45,023 nt of DNA from positions 1 through 45,023 of the forward strand of contig CALAIW010000024.1 in assembly GCA_937922705.1 (NCBI GenBank), read 5' to 3'. Each line of letters begins with the position of its first letter. Position 1 is the first letter of the stretch. The stretch comes from an uncultured bacterium. Lineage in GTDB: Bacteria > Atribacterota > Atribacteria > Atribacterales > Caldatribacteriaceae. A program made the translations under genes and the position numbers. This document shows, in pieces, positions 15,562 to 24,251 of the stretch. The notes under the pieces are model-generated. The model had not been told where the DNA came from. It saw only the letters and a program-made list of their open reading frames with translations, and did no database searches.

Positions 15562-16878
15562 TTAAGAAACAAGTACTCGTTTTGCCATTTCCACACATCC
15601 CCAGAGAGAACAATCTTCCTTAACCTCTATGGAAAAATCCTGGAAAACCCTCCTTTTGTAATCCACCAAAGCCTTGACCCCTCCTCCAGTAAGGATGAGG
15701 GTCCGTGAAAGAGGAAGGCGTTCTGCCATCATGGTTAGAGTCTTTCGCATCCTGTTGACCATGGCCTCCACAAGGGCGTAAAGACAATCCTCCCGAGTAG
15801 TACTCAAAGTAAGCCCAAATAGTGCTCCGGTGCGCTGGCGCAAATCCGTTCTATCACCTGTAAGATAGGGCACAAAGCGTATCTTGTTTCCCTGGCCCCC
15901 AAGCACTCTCTGGAGATACGAGGTATAGAATTCTTCTCTTGTCATCTCCTTACAAAATTGCTCGAAAAACCAATCAAGAGCAAACCCCCCAATGACAATG
16001 TCGTACGCAAGCCATCTTCCCGGTAGGGGATGGGCCCTCAAGTAGTACTTCTCATGAGGAAGGGGCCTATCAAGGCATATAGTGATAATTTCCGAACTCC
16101 CCGAAATGTTTAAAACCTGCCCACTTTCTAAAAGACCCGCTCCTAAGGCTGCAGCAGAAGTATCATTTGAGCCCATAAGTACAGGTGTCCCCGAGGGTAT
16201 ACCCGTTACCTGAGCTGCTTCCTTCGTAACCTCACCAACGACTTCAAGACAAGAAAGGACTGGAGGCAATTTCTCAAGAGGAATTCCCAGCTCATAGGCA
16301 ATAGACTCACACCACCCTGACCTTCCTACAGTGTCATAAAGACCAGTGATAGAAGCGTTAGTAGGGTCGATAGCCCAGCGTCCTGTGAGTCTCTTGAGGA
16401 GGAAAGTGTTGAGGTGGCCGAATTGAAAGGCTCTGCGAAAGACTTCGCTCTCTTCTTCTTTTAACCAGAGAAGGCTGGTTACGGATATTCCTCCCGGATA
16501 AGGAATGTTCCCAGAGGTTCCTAGAAACCTCTCTTTCCCTATGAGAGAAAGCGCTCTCTTTGCTTGTTTTGTGCTTCTTCGGTCCCAGTGAATAATAGCA
16601 GGATAAAGAGGCTTGCCTTCTTCGTCCATGGCAATAAGAGCAGGGCTGAAAACACAGGGCACAACGAGCTCTAAGTTTCTAAAGTACCCCTCCTTCTGAA
16701 ACTTCCGCGTAACAGTTACAAGGGCATTCCATATCCTTTCCACGTCGATTTGCATTTTCAGGCCTTCGGCTTCATAAGTATACTCCACCTTCTCCTTCGC
16801 CACGGGCACAAAATGCTCGTCAAAGACAGCCGCTTTCAAGGAGGAAGTACCGACATCAAGAACAAGTACACAGCCCAT
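15562..16878 (-). CDS. FGGY-family carbohydrate kinase
   Basis: The 438-residue enzyme has the two-domain FGGY fold: an N-terminal DVGTSSLKAAVFD phosphate loop, central WDRRS and GGISVTSLLWLKE, then GSNDTSAAALGAGL and NISGSSEI, and the C-terminal LTGGGVKA adenosine motif. It belongs with xylulokinase/gluconokinase-type kinases, which phosphorylate a sugar or sugar acid after uptake. The exact substrate is not evident. ATG at 16878 is preferred because AGGAGG lies 7 nt upstream and the phosphate loop starts a few residues in. It lies between dctM and the LarA homologue, each within 20 nt, so it is part of the same catabolic operon. Confidence 0.88.
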   Translation of the reverse strand: MGCVLVLDVGTSSLKAAVFDEHFVPVAKEKVEYTYEAEGLKMQIDVERIWNALVTVTRKFQKEGYFRNLELVVPCVFSPALIAMDEEGKPLYPAIIHWDRRSTKQAKRALSLIGKERFLGTSGNIPYPGGISVTSLLWLKEEESEVFRRAFQFGHLNTFLLKRLTGRWAIDPTNASITGLYDTVGRSGWCESIAYELGIPLEKLPPVLSCLEVVGEVTKEAAQVTGIPSGTPVLMGSNDTSAAALGAGLLESGQVLNISGSSEIITICLDRPLPHEKYYLRAHPLPGRWLAYDIVIGGFALDWFFEQFCKEMTREEFYTSYLQRVLGGQGNKIRFVPYLTGDRTDLRQRTGALFGLTLSTTREDCLYALVEAMVNRMRKTLTMMAERLPLSRTLILTGGGVKALVDYKRRVFQDFSIEVKEDCSLWGCVEMAKRVLVS

Positions 16879-16897
16879 TGCTTGGCCTCCTCCAGCT

Positions 16898-18196
16898 TCA
16901 TTTCGGCGGACCAAAGATGAGATTGGGCAGGAAGGTGACAATCTGGGGAAATACTGTAATTATAGCCAGAGCCACAAGAAGCGGAATGAAGAACGGAAGG
17001 GAAGACTTAGCAATACGTAAAGGAGAAAGCCCGGTAATTTTACTCAGAATGAAAAGGTTCATTCCATAAGGAGGCGTAAGAAGCCCAATCATAAGGTTCA
17101 ACACCATGATGAGCCCAAAGTGGACAGGGTCAATACCCACCTTGGTGATTAAGGGTGCAAGAACAGGCACAAGAATGCATATCGCAGCCGTGGTATCCAT
17201 AAAACAACCAATGATGAGCAAAAAGAGGTTCAAAATAAAGAGTATAACCAGGGGATTGGTGCTCACACCGGTGAAGGCTTCAAGGAGAATAATGGGGACA
17301 CGACTCCGAATAAGAACCCATCCGTAAAACATAGCACACGCTATGATAAAGGTAATGATGGCCGTCTCCACCGCGGTTTCCTTGAGAAGCCTCCAGAAAT
17401 CCGATATCGTGATTTCACGATACACAAAGAAACTCAGAATGAAAGCATAAAGAACGGCAATCGCTGCCGCCTCAGTGGGGGTGAACATGCCGCTGAGCAT
17501 TCCACCAATGAGGATAAAAGGGGTTAGTCCAGGACCCAGGGCTTCCTTCAGGCCTGCCCATAGCTCCTTTCTTGAAGCCTTTTTGTTTACGGGATAGCCC
17601 CTTTTTGAAGCATAAAAAGCCACCATAGCCATAAGAAGAAAGCCAACCAGGATGCCTGGAATGAGCCCCCCGATGAGCAACCTCCCAATCGAGGCGTTAG
17701 CAAGAATTCCGTAAATTACAAGGGGAACGCTCGGAGGGATAATCGGTCCAACAGTAGAAGAAGCACCAGTGATTGCAGCGGAGAAGTCATCGTCATAGCC
17801 TGCGTCCCTCATGGCTTTAATTTCAACAATGCCCAGACCAGCAGTGTCAGCAACGGCAAGACCACTTGTGCCGGCAAAAATCATACTTGCCAGGACGTTA
17901 ACCTGACCAAGCCCTCCTCTCCAGTGTCCCACAAGAAGGTTGGCAAAACGAAAAATACGATTCGTAATTCCGCCAGTATTCATGAGTTTTCCCACAAGGA
18001 CAAAAAGGGGAATAGCCAGAATAACAAAGTTATTCACTCCATAAAAAAGCCTCTGAGCTATAATTCCCACATTTACTGAAGTTCCCCAAGCGAGTATCAT
18101 GCAAACAAGCCCAGTTATACCCAGAGCAAAAGCAAGAGGCAACCCTGTAAGGAAAAGGAAAATCAAAACGCCAACAAAAAGCGCAAATTGCAACAC
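16898..18196 (-). CDS. dctM: TRAP transporter large permease (DctM subunit)
   Basis: The protein has 432 residues with about 12 hydrophobic segments and family landmarks: LFVLVGKLMNTGGI, SMIFAGTSGLAVADTAGLG, ASSTVGPIIPPSVPLVIYG, GMFTPTEAAAIAVLYAF, and TPPYGMNLF near the end. It is the sodium-coupled translocation subunit of a tripartite ATP-independent transporter for organic acids. It starts with GTG preceded by GGGGG, 13 nt after dctQ, and is followed after 19 nt by the kinase. Confidence 0.95.
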   Translation of the reverse strand: MLQFALFVGVLIFLFLTGLPLAFALGITGLVCMILAWGTSVNVGIIAQRLFYGVNNFVILAIPLFVLVGKLMNTGGITNRIFRFANLLVGHWRGGLGQVNVLASMIFAGTSGLAVADTAGLGIVEIKAMRDAGYDDDFSAAITGASSTVGPIIPPSVPLVIYGILANASIGRLLIGGLIPGILVGFLLMAMVAFYASKRGYPVNKKASRKELWAGLKEALGPGLTPFILIGGMLSGMFTPTEAAAIAVLYAFILSFFVYREITISDFWRLLKETAVETAIITFIIACAMFYGWVLIRSRVPIILLEAFTGVSTNPLVILFILNLFLLIIGCFMDTTAAICILVPVLAPLITKVGIDPVHFGLIMVLNLMIGLLTPPYGMNLFILSKITGLSPLRIAKSSLPFFIPLLVALAIITVFPQIVTFLPNLIFGPPK

Positions 18197-18209
18197 TTGT
18201 CATCCCCCC

Positions 18210-18758
18210 TCACTTCTCTTTCGCTTCCTGGGAAACATGTTCTGGGCATTTAAGTTCCCTCAAGATTTCTATCGTCCATAGTGCAAGGTACAACACCATA
18301 AGCCCACACCCTAGAGGCACAAAGACGTAAACCCTTCCCACAGTGAGCCAACTGATGCCCGAGCCCACCGGTGTTCTCCAGGTGACGCGCATCATCGTCG
18401 TACTTCCAACAATTACGACCACCAGAAAAATCCCCATGACCACGATGAACACCAGGTGAAGAAAAAGCCGTGCCCGTGGAGAAACTTTATTAATCAGGAT
18501 GGGTATGGTAATGTGTTCCCTACGGCGCATGGCGATAGCCGCACCCCAGAAAGTAACAAAAATGAGAAGAAAGCGTGCCATCTCTTCTGTCCAGGCAAAC
18601 GAGACCACCCTCATAAGGTTAACGAAGTAGCGGACGAAAACCTGCAGAAGAACACAAAACACCATGAAGGCAAGGGCTATACCCCCAACGACATCCGCAA
18701 AGGTATCCACAAAACGAATAGCGCCTTTCTTCTCCAACACCTTCGCCACCATCCCCAT
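18210..18758 (-). CDS. dctQ: TRAP transporter small permease (DctQ subunit)
   Basis: The protein has 182 residues with four membrane helices. It shows the DctQ pattern: FVRYF, the conserved WTEEMARFLLIFVTFWGAA segment, and RRREHITI before the third helix. It pairs with DctM in the membrane. Its best ribosome site (AGGGGA) is the foot of the hairpin at 18770-18797, so translation may be weakened compared with dctP. ATG at 18758 or the Met two codons later could be the start. Confidence 0.9.
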   Translation of the reverse strand: MGMVAKVLEKKGAIRFVDTFADVVGGIALAFMVFCVLLQVFVRYFVNLMRVVSFAWTEEMARFLLIFVTFWGAAIAMRRREHITIPILINKVSPRARLFLHLVFIVVMGIFLVVVIVGSTTMMRVTWRTPVGSGISWLTVGRVYVFVPLGCGLMVLYLALWTIEILRELKCPEHVSQEAKEK

Positions 18759-18769
18759 GATAAGAGAAT

Positions 18770-18797
18770 CCCCTGGGAAGGCATCGCTTCCCAGGGG
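18770..18797 (-). promoter_or_regulatory. Intercistronic stem-loop between dctP and dctQ
   Basis: A perfect 11-bp stem CCCCTGGGAAG/CTTCCCAGGGG (18770-18780/18787-18797) has a 6-nt loop. No T-run follows on the minus strand, so it is more likely an mRNA-stabilising or partial attenuation element than a full terminator. Such elements let the binding-protein gene be expressed above the permease genes. Confidence 0.65.
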
Positions 18798-18825
18798 TAA
18801 AGGAGCAACACATCGTTACAGGAGA

Positions 18826-19803
18826 TTAATAGGAAAGGACTTCCCCCCAGGTGGTTACCGGCCACTCGGTCCTAAAGAGCTCTTCAACCGCAGGCTTTGC
18901 CTTTTCCCGGAAGGCATTGACATCAGGCTGGATGATTTGCATGCCTTTAGCCTCCAGTTCCTTAATAAGTTCCGCTTCTTTAGCCACAATAATGTTTGAA
19001 GCCCACTCTGTTGCTTCCTTCCCAGCCTGAAGGATGATATCCTGGTATTCTTTCTTAAGCTTGTCAAAGAAAGGCTTGTTGATGGTAAGTGCTCCGGTCT
19101 GTACGAGATGTCCAGTAAGCATAAGGTATTTTTGTACCTCGTACAGGCGGAAAGAGAGAATCTGGGTAACATCACCCTCCGAAGCATCAGCTACCCCTGT
19201 CTGCAAAGCGGTGAAAAGCTCGGTAAGGGCTATGGGAACAGTTGAAGCACCTATGGCTTCCCAAACCTTAACCCAGGTGGGAAGCTGGGGAAGCCGCAAC
19301 TTAATGCCCTTGAGGTCATCAGGAGTGTAAACGGGTTTATTTGCTGTAAGATGTCTCAGTCCCCGGTACACGATTCCCAAATACATAATGTTTCCATTTT
19401 TAATCAACTCTTCTCGAGCCTTTTCCCCAAGAGGGCTTGCCCAAACCCTCTGAAAGTGGCCCCAATCCTTCATAACGTAAGGAGAATCAAAGAAATAATA
19501 CTGCGGAGCAAAAGTTTTGATGGGCAATCCCCCTCCAGCCTGCATTTCCAAAGCACCAATGCTTACCGCCTCAGTACACTCTTCTTCTGAACCCATCACT
19601 CCTCCCAAAAAGAGCTGTACCTCAATCGCACCACTGCTCCTCTCCTCTACGAGCTCCTTAAATTTCTGCGCAGCCTGACACAAAATGTGAGCGGGCTCGA
19701 AAGCACTTCCTAATCGAATCGTCACTTCTGCTGCTTGAACAACCCCCACAAGAAGAACACTTAAAATTAGAATACCACCTATCCACCAGAGGCGACCTTT
19801 CAC
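18826..19803 (-). CDS. dctP: TRAP transporter substrate-binding protein (DctP family)
   Basis: The protein has 325 residues. A signal peptide ends at VVQAA (about residue 24-25). The mature protein has DctP landmarks: LGSAFEPAHILCQAAQKFKELVEE, GGVMGSEEE, the conserved arginine region KGIKLRLPQLPTWVKVWEAIGA (which should contact the substrate carboxylate), and PIALTELFTALQTGVADASEG. It binds an organic or sugar acid outside the membrane and hands it to DctQM. The GTG start has GGAGGG 7 nt upstream. It is the first gene of the operon. The promoter must lie in the adjoining 180 bp, but I could not choose one with confidence. Confidence 0.93.
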   Translation of the reverse strand: MKGRLWWIGGILILSVLLVGVVQAAEVTIRLGSAFEPAHILCQAAQKFKELVEERSSGAIEVQLFLGGVMGSEEECTEAVSIGALEMQAGGGLPIKTFAPQYYFFDSPYVMKDWGHFQRVWASPLGEKAREELIKNGNIMYLGIVYRGLRHLTANKPVYTPDDLKGIKLRLPQLPTWVKVWEAIGASTVPIALTELFTALQTGVADASEGDVTQILSFRLYEVQKYLMLTGHLVQTGALTINKPFFDKLKKEYQDIILQAGKEATEWASNIIVAKEAELIKELEAKGMQIIQPDVNAFREKAKPAVEELFRTEWPVTTWGEVLSY

Positions 19804-19986
19804 CGCCTATCCCTCCTTCACAAATTGATCCCCATGCTCCAAAGTTCGTGCTCTTGGAAATTCTAATTACCAGTTCCTTATGCCCTCTACCACCCCCAAG
19901 AGAGACCGATTCCTTCAGAAATTCTACCTTTCTTTTCTCTTGCCCGTCAATGTGCTACAAAGCCCCTGCTTTCCTCCAACAAAGCA

Positions 19987-20020
19987 AAGACGGTGCTTGG
20001 GTACACCCAAGCACCGTCTT
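19987..20020 (-). terminator. Strong stem-loop terminator after the PfpI pseudogene
   Basis: A perfect 15-bp stem AAGACGGTGCTTGGG/CCCAAGCACCGTCTT (19987-20001/20006-20020) has a 4-nt loop. On the minus strand it is followed by a T-rich tail (TTTGCTTTG). It lies 13 bp after the pseudogene's stop and shields the dctP promoter region. Confidence 0.65.
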
Positions 20021-20033
20021 GAGAGTTTTGCCA

Positions 20034-20395
20034 CTACTTCAAAAGAGCCGCAGTGCAGGCATCAAGAAACTCTGGAACCTCGGGAGGAGTACGTCCGCTG
20101 ACGACCCGCCCACAGATAGCTGCAGCCCACTCTGGTCTGAACGCTCCTCCCATGATACTCACCGAGTGTTCACAGGCAAGCCATCCGGTAAGACCCTTGC
20201 CGCCTACGATATCAGAGCTGCTGCCGAGATCGGACCGTGACAGATAACACCAATGATCTTGCCGGCAGCATGGGCGTCTCTCAGAAATTCCGATGCAATG
20301 CTGCAATGTGCAAAGGATTCATGGCTCCAGGAATCCAGAGCAAGTCAAAATCGCTCATTTTCAAATCCGGAAAATGGAACTCCTTCCACCTTCAC
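20034..20395 (-). pseudogene. Frameshifted DJ-1/PfpI family protein remnant
   Basis: Reading the minus strand gives three pieces in different frames. They are SDFDLLWIPGAMNPLH, then GKIIGVICHGPISAA holding the nucleophile elbow Cys of the DJ-1/PfpI fold, then DIVGGKGLTGWLACEHSV through SGRTPPEVPEFLDAC to a TAG at 20034-20036. The order and spacing match one DJ-1/PfpI protein with frame breaks near 20285 and 20205. The N-terminal third should lie at about 20400-20660, but no continuous frame remains there. Proteins of this family are hydrolase- or glyoxalase-like stress proteins. Two breaks in good-quality surroundings argue for true decay over sequencing error. The gap 19804-20033 holds only the terminator, and the gap 20396-20698 only this decayed part. 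Confidence 0.75.
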
Positions 20396-20698
20396 CTCCC
20401 CTCAATCTATGAATTTGCAACTATCTGCCAACTTAACACGAGTTAAAGGCACGCTAAAAGACAGACATTTTCTTCGTTTCCCAAAACTCATAAATTTTCA
20501 CAAAGGCACTGTTCCCAGCTCCAGACCGAAGGTCCAGCGCCACCCTCACCTGGGTTTAAGAAGTTCACGAGGGATTGCTTCGTCCTTCATGCAATGGGCT
20601 ATTGATGCCTCGAAGGCGGACAGGCAAAAACTCGGCCAGCTTACACCTTACCGACGAAGGGTCTTCAAACCCTGCTGCAAAAACTTCCGTGCCACATC

Positions 20699-20726
20699 TT
20701 GCCATTTTCCCTAAATGGAGTATAAT
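20699..20726 (+). promoter_or_regulatory. Promoter of the E1 alpha/beta operon
   Basis: TTGCCA (20699-20704) and TATAAT (20721-20726) are separated by 16 nt. Transcription should begin about 50 nt before the ATG. A small palindrome AATCTT-TT-AAGATT (20725-20738) covers the start site and could bind a regulator. Confidence 0.6.
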
Positions 20727-20781
20727 CTTTTAAGATTTTGGTCAAATGCAAATGAGAAATTGCTCAAAAAGGGGAGAGACT

Positions 20782-21735
20782 ATGCTCCTCCAAGAAGACA
20801 AACTCAAGATGTACTTCACCATGCTCCTTATACGGCGCTTTGAAGAAAGAGCCGAAGAACTCTACATGGCGGGAAAAATCTGGGGAACCTTTCATCTGTA
20901 CATCGGAGAAGAAGCGGTGGCCACTGGAGCGTGCTTTGCCCTGCGACCTGAAGACTACATCACCTCAACCCATCGGGGGCATGGCCACTGTATCGCCAAA
21001 GGAGCCGATGTGAAAAAGATGATGGCAGAACTTATGGGAAAAGCCACAGGGTATTGCTATGGCCTTGGGGGGTCCATGCACATTGCCGACCTTGAAGGTG
21101 GGAATCTTGGTGCCACAGGTATCGTAGGATCAGCCATTCCTATTGCCGTTGGTGCCGCTTTGGCTTGCAAACTCCAAAAGAACAACCGGGTAGTCCTCTG
21201 CTTTTTTGGGGATGGAGCGGCAAACACGGGGGCGTTCCACGAAGCAGTCAATATGGCTGCCGTCTTTAAGCTCCCTGTGGTTTTTCTCTGCGAGAATAAC
21301 CTCTACGCCATGTCCTTCCCCGTGCAGAAAGCCTTTGCCATTCCCGACATTGCCGAGCGGGCAAAGGGGTACGGCATCCCCGGAATCACCGTAGATGGGA
21401 TGGATGTCCTTGCAGTGTACGAAGCAACCAAAGAGGCGGTAGAACTCGCCCGTTCCGGTTTTGGACCAACCCTTGTAGAAGCCCGCACCTACCGTTTTCG
21501 AGGGCACTCCAAAAGCGACAAAGGAGTGTACCGAACCAAAGAGGAGGTGCACATGTGGATGGAACGCTGCCCCATTAAGCGTTTCCGAGCGCATCTTCTT
21601 GCCGAAGGCGTCCCTGAGGCGACTCTCAAAGACCTTGAAAAGAAAGCTGAAGACCTTATCGAAGAGGCAGTGCGTTTTGCTGCAGAAAGTCCTGAGCCGG
21701 ACCTTGAGAAAGCAAGGGGTATGGTCTATGCCTGA
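20782..21735 (+). CDS. 2-oxoacid/acetoin dehydrogenase E1 component, alpha subunit
   Basis: The 317-residue protein has the thiamine diphosphate site [15 protein letters not shown] (from 143) ending in ENN (171-173), the THRGHGH loop (63-69) and the [10 protein letters not shown] loop near the C terminus. It forms the heterotetrameric E1 with the next gene, which decarboxylates pyruvate, acetoin or a branched 2-oxoacid and passes the acyl group to a lipoyl E2. The best overall resemblance is to AcoA/PdhA. ATG at 20782 has GGGGAGA just upstream, and a longer frame from 20746 lacks such a site. The stop overlaps the beta subunit start region. No E2 or E3 gene follows. Confidence 0.9.
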   Translation: MLLQEDKLKMYFTMLLIRRFEERAEELYMAGKIWGTFHLYIGEEAVATGACFALRPEDYITSTHRGHGHCIAKGADVKKMMAELMGKATGYCYGLGGSMHIADLEGGNLGATGIVGSAIPIAVGAALACKLQKNNRVVLCFFGDGAANTGAFHEAVNMAAVFKLPVVFLCENNLYAMSFPVQKAFAIPDIAERAKGYGIPGITVDGMDVLAVYEATKEAVELARSGFGPTLVEARTYRFRGHSKSDKGVYRTKEEVHMWMERCPIKRFRAHLLAEGVPEATLKDLEKKAEDLIEEAVRFAAESPEPDLEKARGMVYA

Positions 21736-22711
21736 GCGAGAAATTACCTATGCCGAAGCCATACGGGAAGCCCTTCGAGAGGAAATGCGCAAAGACCCTT
21801 CGGTGTTCCTCATCGGTGAGGACATCGGTGTGTATGGTGGAGCCTTTGGAGTCACCCAGGGGCTTCTTGAAGAGTTTGGTGCAGAACGGGTTATTGACAC
21901 TCCTATTTCTGAAACCGCTATCGTTGGTGCTGCCATTGGAGCGGCCCTTCTTGGGATGCGACCAGTAGCAGAAATCATGTTCTTCGATTTTATGACCCTC
22001 TGCGCCGACCAAATCGTAAACCAGGCAGCAAAAATTCGCTTCATGTTTGGAGGGAAAGCAAAGGTCTCCATTGTTTTTCGGTCTCCTGCCGGTTCTGGCA
22101 CCGGAGCTGCTGGGCACCATTCGGGAAGTTTGGAATCATGGTTTGCCCAGATCCCAGGGCTTCGAGTGGTTGCCCCCGCAACACCCTACGATGCCAAGGG
22201 CCTTCTCAAAAGCGCAATTCGCGATGACAACCCGGTAATTTTCATGGAACATAAGCTCCTCTACCGGGTGAAGGGTCCTGTTCCTGAAGAAGAGTACACC
22301 ATTCCCCTTGGGGTTGGAGAGGTCAAGCGGAAGGGGAAAGACCTCACCATCGTTGCATACTCGATAACGGTGCGGCGAAGCCTTGAGGCTGCAGAGCTTC
22401 TTGCCCGCGAAGGTATAGAAGCTGAGGTGGTTGATATTCGCACGCTCCGCCCTCTTGACGAAGAAATCATCCTTTCTTCGGTCCGAAAGACCAATCGAGC
22501 CCTGGTGGTGTACGAACCTCCCCGCTTTGGGTCTTTTGGGGCGGAGATTGCCGCCCTCATTGCCGAAAAAGCCTTTGATTACCTTGATGCCCCAGTCATG
22601 CGCCTGGGGGGTTTAGAGATGCCCCCACCATATAACCCGAACCTTGAGCGACGCATTGCGCCTCAGGTTGAGGATATCGTCAAAGCCTCTTGGGAACTTC
22701 TCCAATCGTGA
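21728..22711 (+). CDS. 2-oxoacid/acetoin dehydrogenase E1 component, beta subunit
   Basis: The 327-residue protein has the AcoB/PdhB pattern: [46 protein letters not shown], the [20 protein letters not shown] loop, EHKLLYR, and [13 protein letters not shown] of the transketolase C-terminal domain, ending in [11 protein letters not shown] at 21728 overlaps the alpha-subunit stop by 8 nt with AAGGGG upstream, so the subunits are coupled. About 200 bp of non-coding sequence follow before the next promoter, so the transcript ends here without E2 or E3. Confidence 0.93.
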   Translation: MPEREITYAEAIREALREEMRKDPSVFLIGEDIGVYGGAFGVTQGLLEEFGAERVIDTPISETAIVGAAIGAALLGMRPVAEIMFFDFMTLCADQIVNQAAKIRFMFGGKAKVSIVFRSPAGSGTGAAGHHSGSLESWFAQIPGLRVVAPATPYDAKGLLKSAIRDDNPVIFMEHKLLYRVKGPVPEEEYTIPLGVGEVKRKGKDLTIVAYSITVRRSLEAAELLAREGIEAEVVDIRTLRPLDEEIILSSVRKTNRALVVYEPPRFGSFGAEIAALIAEKAFDYLDAPVMRLGGLEMPPPYNPNLERRIAPQVEDIVKASWELLQS

Positions 22712-22867
22712 AGTACTAAGTTTTCCCCTAAATCCCCAAGAGTGCCAGGGTCCCCAAACTCCCTGCAAAACTCCCCTTTTGGGAAGACTCCTCTAGGAGA
22801 GGAGCACAAAGATCCCTCCTAAGCACTACAACCTGTAAGCCGCTAGAGCACCTCTGTGGAAAACGCG

Positions 22868-22895
22868 TTGAGAAAAACCTAAGGAGGGGTATAAT
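22868..22895 (+). promoter_or_regulatory. Promoter of the bifunctional nuclease operon
   Basis: TTGAGA (22868-22873) and TATAAT (22890-22895) are 16 nt apart. The transcript should start near 22902, giving a short leader before the GTG. Confidence 0.6.
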
Positions 22896-22921
22896 ATAGG
22901 TGAAGAAAGGGCGTGAGCGCC

Positions 22922-23413
22922 GTGCTGAAAATGAAGGTTCAGGGTCTCATGTTTGACCAAAAAAGCGCCATGGCCGTCGTCATCCTCGTAGACGAAGAGG
23001 AAAAGCGGAGTCTCCCTATCTGGATTGGTCTCTTTGAAGCACAGGCAATCCTTCTTGGCCTTCAGGGAGTGCAAACCCCTCGCCCCCTTACCCATGACCT
23101 CATGGCCTCGGTCATCCGGAGCATGGGTGGAGAACTCGAAAAGGTCGTCATCACCAAAATCGTCGACAATACCTTCTACGCCCTTCTCTACCTCAAAATC
23201 GACGGCAAAGAAGTGACTGTGGATGCTCGTCCAAGCGATGGCATCGCCCTGTCGCTCCGCATGGGGGCTCCTATCTACATTTCTGAAGAAATTCGAAGCT
23301 CCACCACTGTCGCTATGGGTGAAATCGACGATAAAGAAATAGAGGAATTCCGCCAGTTCCTCGAGAACCTGAAACCCGATGACCTCAGGAAATACCTTGG
23401 CTACGAGACATAA
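22922..23413 (+). CDS. Bifunctional nuclease family protein (DUF151/BFN)
   Basis: The 163-residue protein has the conserved block KVQGLMFDQKSAMAVV, then LPIWIGLFEAQAI, the region RPLTHDLM, and DARPSDGIALSLRMGAPIYISEEI. BFN proteins occur widely in bacteria and plants. Some have been reported to cut RNA and DNA, but the cellular role is poorly fixed. GTG at 22922 is preferred because family members begin about five residues before KVQGL and AAAGGG lies about 11 nt upstream. GTG at 22913 is also in frame. It leads a compact plus-strand run of small genes up to rsmA. Confidence 0.88.
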   Translation: MLKMKVQGLMFDQKSAMAVVILVDEEEKRSLPIWIGLFEAQAILLGLQGVQTPRPLTHDLMASVIRSMGGELEKVVITKIVDNTFYALLYLKIDGKEVTVDARPSDGIALSLRMGAPIYISEEIRSSTTVAMGEIDDKEIEEFRQFLENLKPDDLRKYLGYET

Positions 23414-23888
23414 ATACTACATTGGTGTCCTTGGACAAAGTGTCCCAGAGGAGCCTATTCTTTCTTTTGCCTACCGCATTGGAAAGGGCATTGCAGAACG
23501 AGGTGGAGTGCTCCTCTGTGGGGGTCTTGGAGGGGTGATGGAAGCAGCCTGTCGGGGAGCAAAGGAAGCAGGCGGGATAACCATTGGGATTCTTCCCGGA
23601 GACTCCCCAAACGACGCAAACCCTTTTGTCGACTTTGCCATCGCCACTGGACTTGGAGAAGCCCGTAATTTCATTCTCGTTTCCGCCGCCTCTGCTCTCA
23701 TTGCCTGCGGAGGACAGGCGGGAACATTGAGCGAGATTGCTCTTGCTCTCCGGATGGGAAAAATCCTAGCGGGAGTATGCACCTGGACCATTGAGGACCA
23801 CCGGGGGAAAAGGGATTTCTTCCCTTCTTTTGCCAATCCTGAAGAGGCTGTGGAGTATGTTTTTTCCCAGCTTCGAGGAGTGTTCTGA
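23397..23888 (+). CDS. SLOG/TIGR00725-type Rossmann-fold protein
   Basis: A protein of about 163 residues. It starts with YYIGVLGQS and has GGLGGVMEAACRGAKEAGGITIGILPG, where GGGxxGxM-like signatures bind a nucleotide phosphate, then SAASALIACGGQAGTLSEIALAL, the LOG/DprA-like 'PGGxGTxxE' position. SLOG proteins include cytokinin-type phosphoribohydrolases and nucleotide sensors. No partner here reveals the substrate. TTG at 23397 with CAGGA 7 nt upstream is preferred. ATG at 23379 is possible but has no ribosome site. Either way it overlaps the nuclease gene by 17-35 nt. Its TGA overlaps the next ATG. Confidence 0.82.
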   Translation: MATRHKYYIGVLGQSVPEEPILSFAYRIGKGIAERGGVLLCGGLGGVMEAACRGAKEAGGITIGILPGDSPNDANPFVDFAIATGLGEARNFILVSAASALIACGGQAGTLSEIALALRMGKILAGVCTWTIEDHRGKRDFFPSFANPEEAVEYVFSQLRGVF

Positions 23889-24244
23889 TGGATACAAGCG
23901 GCACCATTCGCTTAAGTGGCACAACTATCGCGGAGATTGCTGCCCGGGCGGCGAGTGAAACCCATGGCGTACGCAGCGACTTTCAAAGCCTTCTTCGAAG
24001 CGTTGAGCTTCTCCGCAACGATACTGTTCTTTCCCTCGGAGAGAAAATTCCCCTGGATGCAAAGGGCCTTATCGTACGCCTGAAAATCACCGTGAGTCCC
24101 TCGTCTCCCTCGTTTTTTGCGGTTGCCCAGCTTGTGCAGCGCAACGTCTTCGAAGCCCTAAAGCACCGTCTTGGCCTTACGCCCCAGAGGGTGGACGTCG
24201 AGGTGGATAACGTGGATTGGTCAGAACTCGGGGAAAGGGGGTGA
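23888..24244 (+). CDS. Asp23/Gls24 family protein
   Basis: The 118-residue protein matches the Asp23/DUF322 family: GTIRLSGTTIAEIAARAASETHG at the start, a central beta segment (LIVRLKITVSP), and an amphipathic helix VAQLVQRNVFEALKHRLGL followed by VDVEVDNVDW. Family members are small cytoplasmic proteins linked to envelope stress, mostly in Gram-positive-type bacteria. The start overlaps the preceding stop (TGATG). Confidence 0.85.
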   Translation: MDTSGTIRLSGTTIAEIAARAASETHGVRSDFQSLLRSVELLRNDTVLSLGEKIPLDAKGLIVRLKITVSPSSPSFFAVAQLVQRNVFEALKHRLGLTPQRVDVEVDNVDWSELGERG

Positions 24245-24251
24245 GATAGCC

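Noticed and set aside
20253-20714. Plus-strand open frames in the gap before the E1 alpha gene
   Set aside because: They lie opposite the PfpI remnant, whose minus-strand translation is clearly recognisable. The plus-strand products resemble nothing.
22785-22806. Hairpin CTCCTCT/AGAGGAG as terminator of the E1 operon
   Set aside because: It has a 3-nt loop and no T-run on either strand, so it was too weak to list.
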